A stretch of DNA of 64,000 nt, from NCBI RefSeq assembly GCF_900142735.1, contig NZ_FRBY01000006.1:248001-312000 (forward strand), written 5' to 3'. Position numbers and translations under genes: made by a program. The notes under the pieces are model-generated. The model worked only from the letters and a program-made list of their open reading frames with translations. It did no database searches and was not told the DNA's origin. Within the stretch, counting starts at the first letter, position 1. Every line of letters begins with the position of its first letter. This stretch comes from Flavobacterium saccharophilum. GTDB taxonomy: Bacteria; Bacteroidota; Bacteroidia; Flavobacteriales; Flavobacteriaceae. Below, piece after piece: positions 43,935-52,864 of the stretch.

Positions 43935-44267
43935 ATGAAAAAACAAATTTTAAGCCTGGCTGTTGTAGCTTTATTAGCATTCGCTGTTCAATCTTGCGAC
44001 AAGAAAGAAACTAAACCAGCAGAAGACGAATTAACTCTTGGAAACAAAGTAGATTCTCTTACAACAGATATTGAAGAAGTAAAAGACAGTGCCGTTACTA
44101 AAACTGAAAAAGCAGCTGAAGATGTTAAAGATGCTACCCAAAAAGCAGCCGATGATGTTAAAGAAGCCGCTAAAAAAGCTGCTGCAAAAGCAGAAGCTGC
44201 TGCAAAAGCTGCAAAAGACGGAACCGTAAAAACAGCTAAAGAAGTAAATGAAGAATTGAAAAAATAG
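43935..44267 (+). CDS. Ala/Lys-rich helical lipoprotein
   Basis: A 110-residue lipoprotein: MKKQILSLAVVALLAFAVQSC with the lipidated Cys at 21. The mature part is one long amphipathic helix made of 11-residue-like units (KAAEDVKDATQKAADDVKEAAKKAAAKAEAAAKAAKDG), as in LEA-type or apolipoprotein-like stress proteins. No enzymatic motif. It is preceded by a sigma-54-like site and followed by a terminator, so it is an independently regulated single gene, perhaps stress-induced (inference). Confidence 0.85.
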   Translation: MKKQILSLAVVALLAFAVQSCDKKETKPAEDELTLGNKVDSLTTDIEEVKDSAVTKTEKAAEDVKDATQKAADDVKEAAKKAAAKAEAAAKAAKDGTVKTAKEVNEELKK

Positions 44268-44290
44268 TTTCTCTTTAAATTTGTAAAATT

Positions 44291-44323
44291 AAAACCATCC
44301 TCCTACGGCGGATGGTTTTTTTT
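44291..44323 (+). terminator. Terminator after the helical lipoprotein gene
   Basis: AACCATCC pairs with GGATGGTT around TCCTACGGC, followed by TTTTTT. Confidence 0.85.
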
Positions 44324-44351
44324 ATGCAAAAAAGCGAGCCAATTTTTTTTG

Positions 44352-44359
44352 TATTTTTG
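44352..44359 (+). promoter_or_regulatory. Candidate -7 element (TATTTTTG) for the O-methyltransferase
   Basis: TATTTTTG matches TAnnTTTG and lies 25 bases before the start codon. No clear -33 element. Confidence 0.5.
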
Positions 44360-44384
44360 CTCTCAAATTTGAAGATACTACAAG

Positions 44385-45026
44385 ATGCATTTTATTTCAC
44401 AAGACTTAGAAGATTATATCGAACAACATTCTGAAAACGAACCAGAATTATTAGCAAAACTTAATAAAGAAACGTACCAGAAAATTCTTTTACCAAGAAT
44501 GTTAAGCGGACATTTTCAGGGTCGTGTTTTGAGCATGCTATCTAAATTGATTCGTCCGGTAAATATTCTTGAAATCGGAACTTATACGGGTTATGCGGCT
44601 TTGTGTCTTTGTGAAGGAATGCAGGAGAAAGGTCAATTGCATACTATTGATATCAAAGAGGAATTAATTGATTTTCAACGTAAATATTTTGATGCCTCTC
44701 CTTGGGGGAAACAAATTTTTCAGCATTTAGGAGAAGCAATTGCTATTATTCCGACTTTGGATGTAAAGTTTGATCTGGTTTTTATTGATGCCGATAAAGA
44801 AAACTACCTGAATTATTGGGAAATGATTGTTCCGAAGATGAATAAAGGCGGAATTATTTTATCTGATAATGTTTTGTGGAGTGGAAAAATCCTTGAACCA
44901 GTTCATCCGAATGATGTTAGTACGAAAGTACTTTTAGAATATAATTTACTTTTAAAAAATGATCCGCGAGTGGAAACGGTTTTGTTGCCCATTCGTGATG
45001 GATTGACTGTTAGTCGCATTCTTTAA
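44385..45026 (+). CDS. SAM-dependent O-methyltransferase (COMT/CCoAOMT-like)
   Basis: A 213-residue class I methyltransferase of the catechol/caffeoyl-CoA type. SAM motif I is ILEIGTYTGYAALCL (about 65-79). LHTIDIKEELIDFQRKYF binds the ribose, DLVFIDADKENYLNYWEMI holds the catalytic metal-binding Asp, and GGIILSDNVLWSG the second metal ligands (Asp, Asn). It probably acts on a catechol-like substrate with Mg2+; the substrate is unknown. Single gene with its own promoter candidate. Confidence 0.92.
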   Translation: MHFISQDLEDYIEQHSENEPELLAKLNKETYQKILLPRMLSGHFQGRVLSMLSKLIRPVNILEIGTYTGYAALCLCEGMQEKGQLHTIDIKEELIDFQRKYFDASPWGKQIFQHLGEAIAIIPTLDVKFDLVFIDADKENYLNYWEMIVPKMNKGGIILSDNVLWSGKILEPVHPNDVSTKVLLEYNLLLKNDPRVETVLLPIRDGLTVSRIL

Positions 45027-45109
45027 AAATAAGGTTCTAAGATACTGAGGCACTAAGGTTCTAAAATTTTTTTTTGAAAATCTGTAATTATATAAAATTT
45101 GATTTGAAA

Positions 45110-45832
45110 ATGAATTCTCTAAACGAAATAAACACTGAAGGTTTTACAATTATAAATACTGTTTATACTGAAAGTGAAATCGAAAAATTGATTTCGTTGA
45201 TTGAGAATAATACAGAAAACAGAGTGGATACAGCTACTTTTAGAAAATCTCAGGATTTATTTGCTATCAGACAATTTCACAAAGAAATACCTGAAACCTT
45301 ACCTCATATCTTCAATCAAAATTTAAAAAATATTATTGCATCGAATTTTGGAGAAGATTACTTCATAACGAAATCGATCTATTTTGACAAACCGGAAAAA
45401 TCAAATTGGTTTGTCGCTTATCATCAGGATTTAACAATTTCGGTTGATAAAAAAATTGAAATCGAAAACTTCGAAAATTGGACTATAAAACAAAATCAAT
45501 TTGCGGTTCAGCCTCCAAAAGAAATTCTGGAAAATAATTTTACTATCAGAATCCATCTTGATAACACAACCAAAGATAACGGCGCTTTAAAAGTGATAAA
45601 TGATTCACATTCAAAAGGAATTTTCAGAGTTGAAAACCTGGAAATTGAAATCGCAAAAGAAACTATTTGCGAAGTGGAAAAAGGTGGAATTATGATTATG
45701 AAACCTTTACTTTTTCACGCTTCGAACAAAACTACTAATAACGAAAGACGAAGAGTTATTCATATTGAATTTAGCAACCAAATTCTTCCAGATGGATTAG
45801 AATGGAGCGAGAAAACAATTCTTAAAGTCTAA
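45110..45832 (+). CDS. Phytanoyl-CoA dioxygenase (PhyH)-like protein
   Basis: A 240-residue Fe(II)/2-oxoglutarate oxygenase. I start at ATG 45110 (MNSLNEINTEGFTIINTVY); an in-frame TTG at 45074 is less likely. The iron triad is His105 and Asp107 in AYHQDLTI and His203 in LLFHASNKT, with a 2-oxoglutarate-binding Arg in NNERRRVIHIEF. GALKVINDSHSKG is the usual PhyH segment before the distal His. The hydroxylated substrate is unknown. Its stop is followed at once by structured repeat copy C. Confidence 0.88.
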   Translation: MNSLNEINTEGFTIINTVYTESEIEKLISLIENNTENRVDTATFRKSQDLFAIRQFHKEIPETLPHIFNQNLKNIIASNFGEDYFITKSIYFDKPEKSNWFVAYHQDLTISVDKKIEIENFENWTIKQNQFAVQPPKEILENNFTIRIHLDNTTKDNGALKVINDSHSKGIFRVENLEIEIAKETICEVEKGGIMIMKPLLFHASNKTTNNERRRVIHIEFSNQILPDGLEWSEKTILKV

Positions 45833-45836
45833 ACTT

Positions 45837-45940
45837 TCTTTTGAAAATGAGTCCCCTAGCCCGGATGGAAGCGGTATCCTTTTTCTGGCTCCTTTAGCCA
45901 GGAAAAGATATAGCGGACAGCCGGAAACAGCTCCTGAAAA
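45837..45940 (+). ncRNA. Structured RNA-like repeat, copy C (Flavo-1-like candidate)
   Basis: Near-identical in its flanks to copy A (CTTTTGAAAA...GGAAACAGCTCCTGAAAA). The closing helix pairs CCGG (45861-45864) with CCGG (45921-45924) and TG (45866-45867) with CA (45918-45919), in both cases with bases different from copy A but still paired. The inner hairpin is TTTTTCTGGCT/AGCCAGGAAAA around CCTTT. It fills the gap between the PhyH-like gene and the convergent PAP2 gene, and its end touches the PAP2 stop codon. Confidence 0.6.
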
Positions 45941-46504
45941 TTATCCCGGAAAATATTGTGGTTTTAATTTTCGATATACTAAATATATCAAAGATCCGAA
46001 AAGTGCTCCGAAGAAATATCCGGTAAGAATATCTACAGGATAATGCAATCCTAAATAAATTCGGCTGTAGGCGAAGATTAATGGCCATAAAAACAAAAAT
46101 CCCAAATACTTGAATTTACTTCTTAGTACTAAGAATAAAAATGTTGCTACCGCCATGGTATTTGCCGCATGACCAGAGAAAAAACTATAGGAAGTTCTAA
46201 CCTGCACAATACGAATAAATGACTTTATTTCGGGATTATTACACGGGCGTAAACGCTCGAAAGTGTGTTTGAATAAATTAGTCATCTGATCAGTAAAAGC
46301 GATTAATACCGCAATGAAAAGAAGTATATACAAGGTTTGCTTTATACCTACCTTTTTATAAATAAGATAAAACAGGAATAAAAAAAATGGTGTCCAATAC
46401 AGTTGATTGGTGATAATTAGCCAAAGTTTATCATATGTTTCAGAACCTAATCCATTAAGATACACAAAGAGATTGGTATCTAATTCTTGTATTTTTTCAA
46501 GCAT
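45941..46504 (-). CDS. PAP2 superfamily phosphatase
   Basis: A 187-residue membrane phosphatase with about five TM helices and the complete three-part acid-phosphatase signature: KHTFERLRP, then SFFSGHAAN (the SGH motif), then SRIYLGLHYPVD. The likely substrates are lipid phosphates such as undecaprenyl diphosphate or phosphatidic acid; this cannot be decided here. It starts one base after the tatA stop and so is probably co-transcribed with it. The 3' end meets structured repeat copy C from the other strand. Confidence 0.93.
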   Translation of the reverse strand: MLEKIQELDTNLFVYLNGLGSETYDKLWLIITNQLYWTPFFLFLFYLIYKKVGIKQTLYILLFIAVLIAFTDQMTNLFKHTFERLRPCNNPEIKSFIRIVQVRTSYSFFSGHAANTMAVATFLFLVLRSKFKYLGFLFLWPLIFAYSRIYLGLHYPVDILTGYFFGALFGSLIYLVYRKLKPQYFPG

Positions 46505-46505
46505 A

Positions 46506-46865
46506 TTACATTTGGCGTTTTACAGGTCCGGAGATGGTGTCGATATCTTCTTTTACTTTGTCGATTTCTGTAGCTGTATCACCTAACAGATTACCAGTCA
46601 AGTTAGTGGTATCACCTAACAAATTAGTTTTTGCATCGTTAATTTGGGCATTAATATTACCTGTGATATCTGTGAGAGCTCTTGAATCAAGACCGTTAGC
46701 CTCTGCTCCTTTTTGAATTTCACTTTTAATATCGTTGGTCGCGTTTTTTAATTGCGCCATAGCTTTTCCCATTGTACGAGCGATTTCAGGCACTTTGTCA
46801 GAACCAAAAAGCATAAGTACTATAAACAGTATGAAAACTAATTCTCCTCCTCCTATACCAAACAT
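46506..46865 (-). CDS. tatA: Twin-arginine translocase subunit TatA/TatE
   Basis: A 119-residue protein with one short N-terminal TM helix (MFGIGGGELVFILFIVLMLFG), then the conserved FGSDKVPEIARTMGKAMAQLK amphipathic helix and a polar, Asn/Asp-rich tail. TatA forms the pore for export of folded proteins. The C-terminal tail is longer than in short TatA and carries two repeats of the type TNLxGNLLGDT. TatB-like function is possible, since Bacteroidota often have a single TatA/B-like protein. tatC is not in the window. Confidence 0.93.
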   Translation of the reverse strand: MFGIGGGELVFILFIVLMLFGSDKVPEIARTMGKAMAQLKNATNDIKSEIQKGAEANGLDSRALTDITGNINAQINDAKTNLLGDTTNLTGNLLGDTATEIDKVKEDIDTISGPVKRQM

Positions 46866-46930
46866 ATCTTATATTTTTATGTGCCACAAAGATATTAAAT
46901 TTTGTAGCCGACTGTTTTAAAATTTACTTA

Positions 46931-46960
46931 AAAAAAAAGACTCTTTTCAGAGTCTTTTTA
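46931..46960. terminator. Terminator between the M1 peptidase and tatA
   Basis: AAAAAGACTC pairs with GAGTCTTTTT around TTTTCA, with A and T runs on both sides. It ends the M1 peptidase gene (minus strand). Confidence 0.85.
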
Positions 46961-46969
46961 GTTTTGTTC

Positions 46970-49213
46970 TTAATCAAATTTTGACTTTTCTTCTACTTTT
47001 GGCCAAGAGTTGTTGGTTACATCAATGTCAGCTGTCATCAATTTTGGATCTATCTGTATGCTTTTGATTGCTTTTTCAGTTGCGTAAACTTTCTTAGCTG
47101 TATCATTGTTTTTTCTCCAGATTTGAGCAGGATACTGGAAGTTTTGTTTTGTACCATCTTCATAAGTAATCTCAACTAAAATTGGCATAATCATTCCGCC
47201 TGGCTTGTTAAACTCTACTTCATAGAAATATTTAGGAGATTTTAAACCTGCTTTTTCTTCAGCCGAAAAAGTTTGATTTACATAATCTGCCAATAATTTA
47301 ACGTCATCTACTTTCAAAGCTTTTTTCTTTGAAGCATTAACTTCTGCATTATCACTTGCAACTAAATAAACGAATGGGCCTTTATCTAATCCAAAACGTC
47401 CTTTTCTAACCTTCACATCTTTTAAATCAGCTGTTGGAGTATCAGAAACATAATATTGTTTTACTTCTTTAATTCCGATATCTACAAAATCCGTTGAATA
47501 AAACCATCCTCTGAAAAACCAATCTAAATCTACTGCAGAAGCATCTTCCATTGTTCTGAAGAAATCTTCAGGCGTTGGATGTTTGAACTTCCATCTGTTT
47601 GAATAAGTTCTGAATGCATAATCAAATAATTCTCTTCCCATAACCACTTCTCTTAAGATATTAAGACCTGTAGCTGGTTTTCCGTAAGCATTATTTCCAA
47701 ATTGTGCTATTGTTTCAGAGTTAGACATAATTGGCTCTAAAAACTTTTGATCTCCACTCATGTAAGGAACGATATTTTTTGCAGGTCCACGTCTTGATGG
47801 GAAATTTGTATCTAATTCCTGTTCTGCCAAATATTCTAAAAATGAATTTAAACCTTCATCCATCCAGGTCCATTGACGTTCATCAGAGTTTACGATCATC
47901 GGGAAGAAAGTGTGCCCCACTTCGTGAATTACAACACCAATCATTCCGTTTTTAACTTGTTCGCTAGTAACGCCATTTTCATCAGGACGGCCAAAATTCC
48001 AACAAATCATTGGGTATTCCATTCCCTGATCTTCAGCAGAAACTGAAACTGCTTTTGGATAAGGATAATCAAAAGTATGAGAAGAATAACTTTTTAATGT
48101 GTGAGCAACTGTCATTGTAGATGTTTCTCCCCAAAGCGGATTTGCTTCTTTAGGATAAACAGACTCTGCCATAACAATTTTACCACCCAATTTTACAGCC
48201 ATTGCATCGTAAATGAATTTTCTTGAAGAAGCTATACCAAAATCACGTACGTTTTTAGCGCTAAATTTCCATGTTTTTTTCTTTTCAGAGAAACCTTTTT
48301 CTGCTGCTTCAGCCTCAGCCTGTGTAACAATTACAACAGGTTTATCGAATGATTTTTGAGCTTGTTCGTAACGTTTTACCTGTTCTGCAGTAAAAACTTC
48401 GCTTCTGTTTGTTAGTTCTCCTGTTGCATCAATAACGTGATCTGCAGGAACTGTAATGTTTACATCGAAATTTCCAAAAGGAAGAGCAAACTCTCCACTT
48501 CCCCAGAATTGCATATTTTGCCATCCTTCAACATCGTTGTAAACTGCCATTCTTGGGTAGAATTGAGCAATTACATATAATTTATTACCATCTTTTTCGA
48601 ATAATTCATAACCAGAACGTCCGCCTTCTTTTCTATAATTATTGATGTTATACCACCATTTTATAGCCAAAGCAATTTTTTCACCCGGTTTTAAAGGAGT
48701 AGCCAAATTAATACGCATCATCGTTTCGTTGATCGTATATGACATTGGATTTCCTTTTGCATCTTTTACCTGCTCAATGTTGAAACCACGCTCCAAATCT
48801 TTTTTCAGATATTTATTAGAAAAACCATCTAATGCTAATACCTGATTGATTTTTTCGCTTTCAGCTAAAGGTGACTGAGTATTGGCTTTAGCTTGATTCT
48901 GATCCAACTGAATCCATAAATATTCTAAACTATCCGGAGAATTATTTGAATACGTAATAACCTCAGAACCTGTTAATTTTGAATTTTTATCATCCAATTC
49001 GATATCAATCTTATAATCTGCCTGTTGTTGGTAATATGCAGGACCTGGCGCTCCTGAAGCCGTACGAAACATGTTTGGTGTTGCCAGCAAATCATACATT
49101 TGACTGAATTTGTTGGTATCGTACTTACCTTGTTGTTTTGGGGCAACTGTGGTATTTTTTTCCTGAGCCATTAATAAGGCCGGAAAAATTAATAATAATG
49201 AAAGTTTTTTCAT
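46970..49213 (-). CDS. M1-family metallopeptidase (aminopeptidase-like)
   Basis: A 747-residue exported peptidase; the signal peptide is MKKLSLLLIFPALLMA. The N-terminal beta domain holds YKIDIELDDKNSKLTGSEVITYSNNS. The zinc motif is HEVGH (about 431-435) followed after 18 residues by Glu in WMDEGLNSF, the M1 pattern. The exopeptidase motif reads DQGMEYPMICW instead of GAMEN, common for this subgroup. Acts in the periplasm or on the surface, probably trimming peptides. Confidence 0.92.
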   Translation of the reverse strand: MKKLSLLLIFPALLMAQEKNTTVAPKQQGKYDTNKFSQMYDLLATPNMFRTASGAPGPAYYQQQADYKIDIELDDKNSKLTGSEVITYSNNSPDSLEYLWIQLDQNQAKANTQSPLAESEKINQVLALDGFSNKYLKKDLERGFNIEQVKDAKGNPMSYTINETMMRINLATPLKPGEKIALAIKWWYNINNYRKEGGRSGYELFEKDGNKLYVIAQFYPRMAVYNDVEGWQNMQFWGSGEFALPFGNFDVNITVPADHVIDATGELTNRSEVFTAEQVKRYEQAQKSFDKPVVIVTQAEAEAAEKGFSEKKKTWKFSAKNVRDFGIASSRKFIYDAMAVKLGGKIVMAESVYPKEANPLWGETSTMTVAHTLKSYSSHTFDYPYPKAVSVSAEDQGMEYPMICWNFGRPDENGVTSEQVKNGMIGVVIHEVGHTFFPMIVNSDERQWTWMDEGLNSFLEYLAEQELDTNFPSRRGPAKNIVPYMSGDQKFLEPIMSNSETIAQFGNNAYGKPATGLNILREVVMGRELFDYAFRTYSNRWKFKHPTPEDFFRTMEDASAVDLDWFFRGWFYSTDFVDIGIKEVKQYYVSDTPTADLKDVKVRKGRFGLDKGPFVYLVASDNAEVNASKKKALKVDDVKLLADYVNQTFSAEEKAGLKSPKYFYEVEFNKPGGMIMPILVEITYEDGTKQNFQYPAQIWRKNNDTAKKVYATEKAIKSIQIDPKLMTADIDVTNNSWPKVEEKSKFD

Positions 49214-49279
49214 AAAATGTAATAGGTAATTTTATCAGGGTGTGAAAATAACAATTAAAATGATAATTTTACATATTCA

Positions 49280-49786
49280 TTAATACTTTAACACTTCTTT
49301 CCTTGAAGATTCCGTAAATAGCACACTCTTTTTAGTGCCAAATGCTGAAATATGTGTAATGTTTTGCTGCTCAGCATTCCAATCTACTAAAATGCTGTTT
49401 AAAATCTCAAGTGTCTTAAATTTTTCAACATCCTTAATTCGCGAATAACAAACCAATACATCACCAGCCTCAATTTCTTTTGACAAAAAAGTAATTGGTT
49501 TTGACTGACCATTTACTTTTATTATAAAATTTTCCGAAAGATATTTCTTGAATAATTCTAAATCTTCCGGTGTTTCCTTTTCTGTTCCGATGAAGGTTTT
49601 TTTATGGTATTTTTTCTCCATTCCGTTATTCAAATCGTCAATAAAAATGCGGGATGTAACCTGAATCATCTTCTTTTCGGCTGCATAATTCACCTGAAAA
49701 ACACCCATATAAAATTTATGAAAAGCAAATGAGGATAACGATAAAAATAATACCCCAATTAAGGGGTAGAGTACTTTATTTTTCAT
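49280..49786 (-). CDS. DUF6702 family protein
   Basis: A 168-residue protein with a signal or anchor (MKNKVLYPLIGVLFLSLSSFAFH). The start of the mature part, HKFYMGVFQVNYAAEKKMIQVTSRIFIDDLNNGMEKK, is the pattern I know from DUF6702, which in flavobacteria is typically encoded next to an M1 peptidase and carboxypeptidase-regulatory-like proteins, as here. Function unknown. It overlaps the preceding paralog gene by 11 bases and is the last gene of a four-gene operon. Confidence 0.85.
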   Translation of the reverse strand: MKNKVLYPLIGVLFLSLSSFAFHKFYMGVFQVNYAAEKKMIQVTSRIFIDDLNNGMEKKYHKKTFIGTEKETPEDLELFKKYLSENFIIKVNGQSKPITFLSKEIEAGDVLVCYSRIKDVEKFKTLEILNSILVDWNAEQQNITHISAFGTKKSVLFTESSRKEVLKY

Positions 49787-50543
49787 TTTTGGAAACAGTA
49801 ATATTCTTAAAATCTTTATTCTTATTAATCATAAAATCGATTAACTGAAACTTATCGTCTGGTTTTAAATATCGCTTTGATTCAGGATCATTGGAGCAGT
49901 ACATTAAAAACAATTCTATTTCATCATCTTTTAAATTCAATGTTTTGTTAAAAAAATCAGGAGTAAAATTATCTTTTGCATAGGCAGTGAAAGCTATATC
50001 GCTTATAACTTCTTCCTGAACGTCATCATTTTTACGCAAAAGCTTCTTAACATCCTTAAATATTCGAACAAAATCAGTTCCGTATTTAATTGTCTGATCA
50101 GAGTACATTACGGTATTTTTTGCTGTAGATTGCTGATCATCTTCAAACTGCATATCTACTATCTTCTGAGAACTACCTGCAAGTGTTTTATCTTGTAAAT
50201 CTTTATGAACCAAAACTTCTTTAAGCTGATTATTTACTAAATCCAAAGGAATTGTAAACAGAATTTGAGCACAATCACTTTCTGTCAAAACAATCTTTTT
50301 AGACTGAAATGCCATTCCGGTAAATAGCAAAGTGTCTTTTGGCTTTGCCATAATATCAAACAATCCGCCAGAACCAATAAAAGTTCTAACATTGGCATTT
50401 ATATTCATTACATATCCACTTTCTATAGCAAGCGATTTATTGGTCACTTGCCCGTGTAATGACTTCCTGGTCGAATTTTGTCCGAATGAGATTTGACAAA
50501 ACAGGCACAAAACGAGTACTCTTAGGCTATTTTTCATTTTCAA
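49776..50543 (-). CDS. Carboxypeptidase-regulatory-like domain protein (paralog 3)
   Basis: A 255-residue exported protein, start MKMKNSLRVLVLCLFCQISFGQ. Residues ~28-105 are a carboxypeptidase-D regulatory-like (CNA-B-type) beta-sandwich (LHGQVTNKSLAIESGYVMNI...GGLFDIMAKPKDTLLFTGMAF). The rest is charged and helical and ends in SKRYLKPDDKFQLIDFMINKNKDFK. It is the most diverged of three consecutive paralogs and overlaps its neighbours by 17 and 11 bases. Function unknown; probably periplasmic. Confidence 0.85.
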   Translation of the reverse strand: MKMKNSLRVLVLCLFCQISFGQNSTRKSLHGQVTNKSLAIESGYVMNINANVRTFIGSGGLFDIMAKPKDTLLFTGMAFQSKKIVLTESDCAQILFTIPLDLVNNQLKEVLVHKDLQDKTLAGSSQKIVDMQFEDDQQSTAKNTVMYSDQTIKYGTDFVRIFKDVKKLLRKNDDVQEEVISDIAFTAYAKDNFTPDFFNKTLNLKDDEIELFLMYCSNDPESKRYLKPDDKFQLIDFMINKNKDFKNITVSKNEK

Positions 50544-51252
50544 GGATTTTAAGATATTTTCTGGCTAATTCAGTTATTAAAAACATACTCATTGTTTTGT
50601 TTTTACTATTCAAAGATACGGCAAATTCAGAATCCTCTACACAATATAATTGAAATCCTTTAATATCTTCCAACGAAATCCTTAATCTTTCTGTATAATA
50701 ATTGTCATCAAAAAGATATTCCAGTTTTCTGAAAAGCATTTCCTTCTTCTCTACTTTCACTTCTTTTTTCAACATTGAACTGCGTCCTGAAATTCCGTTT
50801 AATATCTTATCTATAGAAGTAGATTTGGCAGTGTATAACTTTCTTTCGGCAGGCGTATATGTTTTTTGACCATGCGGCACAATTCCGAGATTTTCAGCCG
50901 TAATACCACCGTTGTCATTTACAACAACCTCTTTCAACTCGATTTGTTTTGCGGTCATCTTTATTTGAACTGAAGAAGAAGTCAAATCTTCTACTGTAAT
51001 TCTACGTTTTAAAGGCTCCAGATTAACAGAAGAAAAGACCAAAACATCCCCTTCTTTCACTACAATAGAAAACATACCATTTTCATCTGTAACTGCAGTA
51101 ATTTGGGTATTATTATTAATGATATTGACACCTTCAACCGAAGAAGATTCCTCAAATACCTGCCCAAGAATTTCTTTGGCACCCGAAGTTTGTCCAAACG
51201 AAATTTGAACAATCATTAAAAATAGAATTACTAAAATATTATTTGTTCTCAT
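50527..51252 (-). CDS. Carboxypeptidase-regulatory-like domain protein (paralog 2)
   Basis: A 241-residue exported protein, start MRTNNILVILFLMIVQISFGQ. It has the same plan as the gene upstream: regulatory-like domain (ILGQVFEESSSVEGVNIINNN...GMFSIVVKEGDVLVFSSVNL), then a segment ELKEVVVNDNGGITAENLGIVPHGQKTYTPAERKLYTAKS, GRSSMLKKEVKVEKKE and a helical end LITELARKYLKI. The shared blocks show recent common origin with the protein at 51239. It overlaps neighbours by 14 and 17 bases. Confidence 0.85.
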   Translation of the reverse strand: MRTNNILVILFLMIVQISFGQTSGAKEILGQVFEESSSVEGVNIINNNTQITAVTDENGMFSIVVKEGDVLVFSSVNLEPLKRRITVEDLTSSSVQIKMTAKQIELKEVVVNDNGGITAENLGIVPHGQKTYTPAERKLYTAKSTSIDKILNGISGRSSMLKKEVKVEKKEMLFRKLEYLFDDNYYTERLRISLEDIKGFQLYCVEDSEFAVSLNSKNKTMSMFLITELARKYLKILENEK

Positions 51253-51994
51253 TAGCCAATATTTCCTTGTATTTAACTGCCAATTCAGCTAATAAGAATT
51301 CTGTCGAAGTTTTATTTTTAGAATTTAAAATGACCGTAAACTTATCATTTTCCACGGCATAATACTCAAATCCCTTCACGTACTCGTTCGGAATTTTCAA
51401 TCGGTTCACAAAATGATCCAGACTAAACATATTCTCTAAAAGTTTCATGAAAAATTCCTTTTTTTCAACAGCCACTTCTTTCTTCAACATTGCAGAACGT
51501 CCAGAAAAAACATTCAATATAGGATCTAAAGAAATGGAACCACCTAATCCGACATGAGCATCTAAGTCTGTAGCAGTCCGTAATTTTCTTTCAGCTTCTG
51601 TATATGTTTTTTGATTTGAAGCAACAATTCCTAAATCTCTGGCATTAATATTATCGTAGCGTCTTACAATTACTTCTTGTAATTGATGCATTACCAAACT
51701 TAGTTTCACAGTAAAATTAAGATCTGTAAAGTTTGCACTGGTTAATAAAACCCGACTTTCCTTGAACTGAATAGAAGAGAAGACAAGCGTATCACCCGGT
51801 TTGGCCATTATCGAAAAAGATCCATCAGCACTAGTTGTCACCATAACCTCAGTTTGCGCATTTACTACATAAACACCTTCTAAATCATTTGTATTCGAAA
51901 CGATTTTACCATTTACAGTAGCACGATCCTGATCTTGAGACCAGCCAGCCTGACTCAAAACAACAACCAAAACGCATAAAACTTTGTTGATCAA
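51239..51994 (-). CDS. Carboxypeptidase-regulatory-like domain protein (paralog 1)
   Basis: A 251-residue exported protein (MINKVLCVLVVVLSQAGWSQ) and the first gene of the operon. Regulatory-like domain VNGKIVSNTNDLEGVYVVNA...GSFSIMAKPGDTLVFSSIQF, then ARDLGIVASNQKTYTEAERKLRTATDLDAHVGLGGSI, GRSAMLKKEVAVEKKEFF and the end LLAELAVKYKEILANENK. Compared with paralog 2 it has an extra Gly-rich insertion (DAHVGLGGSISLDPILN). Function unknown; the regulatory-like domain is usually at the entrance of TonB-dependent receptors, but no barrel follows. Confidence 0.85.
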   Translation of the reverse strand: MINKVLCVLVVVLSQAGWSQDQDRATVNGKIVSNTNDLEGVYVVNAQTEVMVTTSADGSFSIMAKPGDTLVFSSIQFKESRVLLTSANFTDLNFTVKLSLVMHQLQEVIVRRYDNINARDLGIVASNQKTYTEAERKLRTATDLDAHVGLGGSISLDPILNVFSGRSAMLKKEVAVEKKEFFMKLLENMFSLDHFVNRLKIPNEYVKGFEYYAVENDKFTVILNSKNKTSTEFLLAELAVKYKEILANENK

Positions 51995-52156
51995 AATGAA
52001 AAAATTATAATTACCGTTAAAAATGTAAAAATATCTTAATGTGTTCCAAAATTAGTATTAACGGCTTGGTAAAAATATGTTAATTAAACGCTGTTTTTCT
52101 AGCCCCAAAAAGGAGTTTTTAATATCTTTAACCTAAACAATTTGAGTACAAACTTT

Positions 52157-52864
52157 ATGAAAAGCATTATCATTGCCAGCACCTCTACCCTTCACGAAGG
52201 CAGTTATTTAGAATATTTATTACATACTTTACAAGTACATTTTAAAAATTGCAAAAGCATCTTATTTATTCCTTTCGCACGTCCCGGCGGAATTTCACAT
52301 AACGAGTATACTGAAAAAGCAGCACAAGCATTTGCAACGATTAACATTTCAGTAAAAGGAATTCATGAATTTGAAAATCCTGCCGAAGCAATAAAAAATG
52401 CAGAAGGAATATTTACTGGCGGAGGAAATACTTTTTTATTGGTCACTCAACTATATAAACACAATATTATGCAGCTTCTTTCTGAAACTGTAAAAAACGG
52501 AACACCTTATTTAGGAACCAGTGCAGGAAGTAATATTTGCGGTTTATCAATGCAAACAACTAATGATATGCCCATTGTATATCCACCAAGTTTTCAAACT
52601 TTAGGATTAATTCCTTTTAATTTGAATCCACATTATTTAGATCCTGACTTACAATCGAAACATATGGGGGAGACACGCGAAACCAGAATTAAAGAATTTC
52701 ACGCTTTTAATTCAATTCCAGTCTTAGGCTTGAGAGAAGGAAGCTGGCTTGAAGTAAAAGGCAATAAGATCATTTTGAAAGGAAGTTTAACCGCACGTTT
52801 GTTCAAACAAAACCAAAATCCAATAGAATTAGAAACAGAAAGTGATTTGAGCGATTTAAAATAA
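52157..52864 (+). CDS. pepE: Dipeptidase E (S51 family)
   Basis: A 235-residue cytoplasmic alpha-aspartyl dipeptidase. I start at ATG 52157 (MKSIIIASTSTLHEG); an in-frame TTG at 52142 is less likely. The nucleophile elbow is GTSAGSN with Ser122, Asp137 (TNDMPI) and His159 (NPHYLDPD) complete a triad equivalent to Ser120/Asp135/His157 of the enterobacterial enzyme. FTGGGNTFLL precedes the nucleophile. Substrates are dipeptides with N-terminal Asp. Single gene. Confidence 0.92.
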   Translation: MKSIIIASTSTLHEGSYLEYLLHTLQVHFKNCKSILFIPFARPGGISHNEYTEKAAQAFATINISVKGIHEFENPAEAIKNAEGIFTGGGNTFLLVTQLYKHNIMQLLSETVKNGTPYLGTSAGSNICGLSMQTTNDMPIVYPPSFQTLGLIPFNLNPHYLDPDLQSKHMGETRETRIKEFHAFNSIPVLGLREGSWLEVKGNKIILKGSLTARLFKQNQNPIELETESDLSDLK

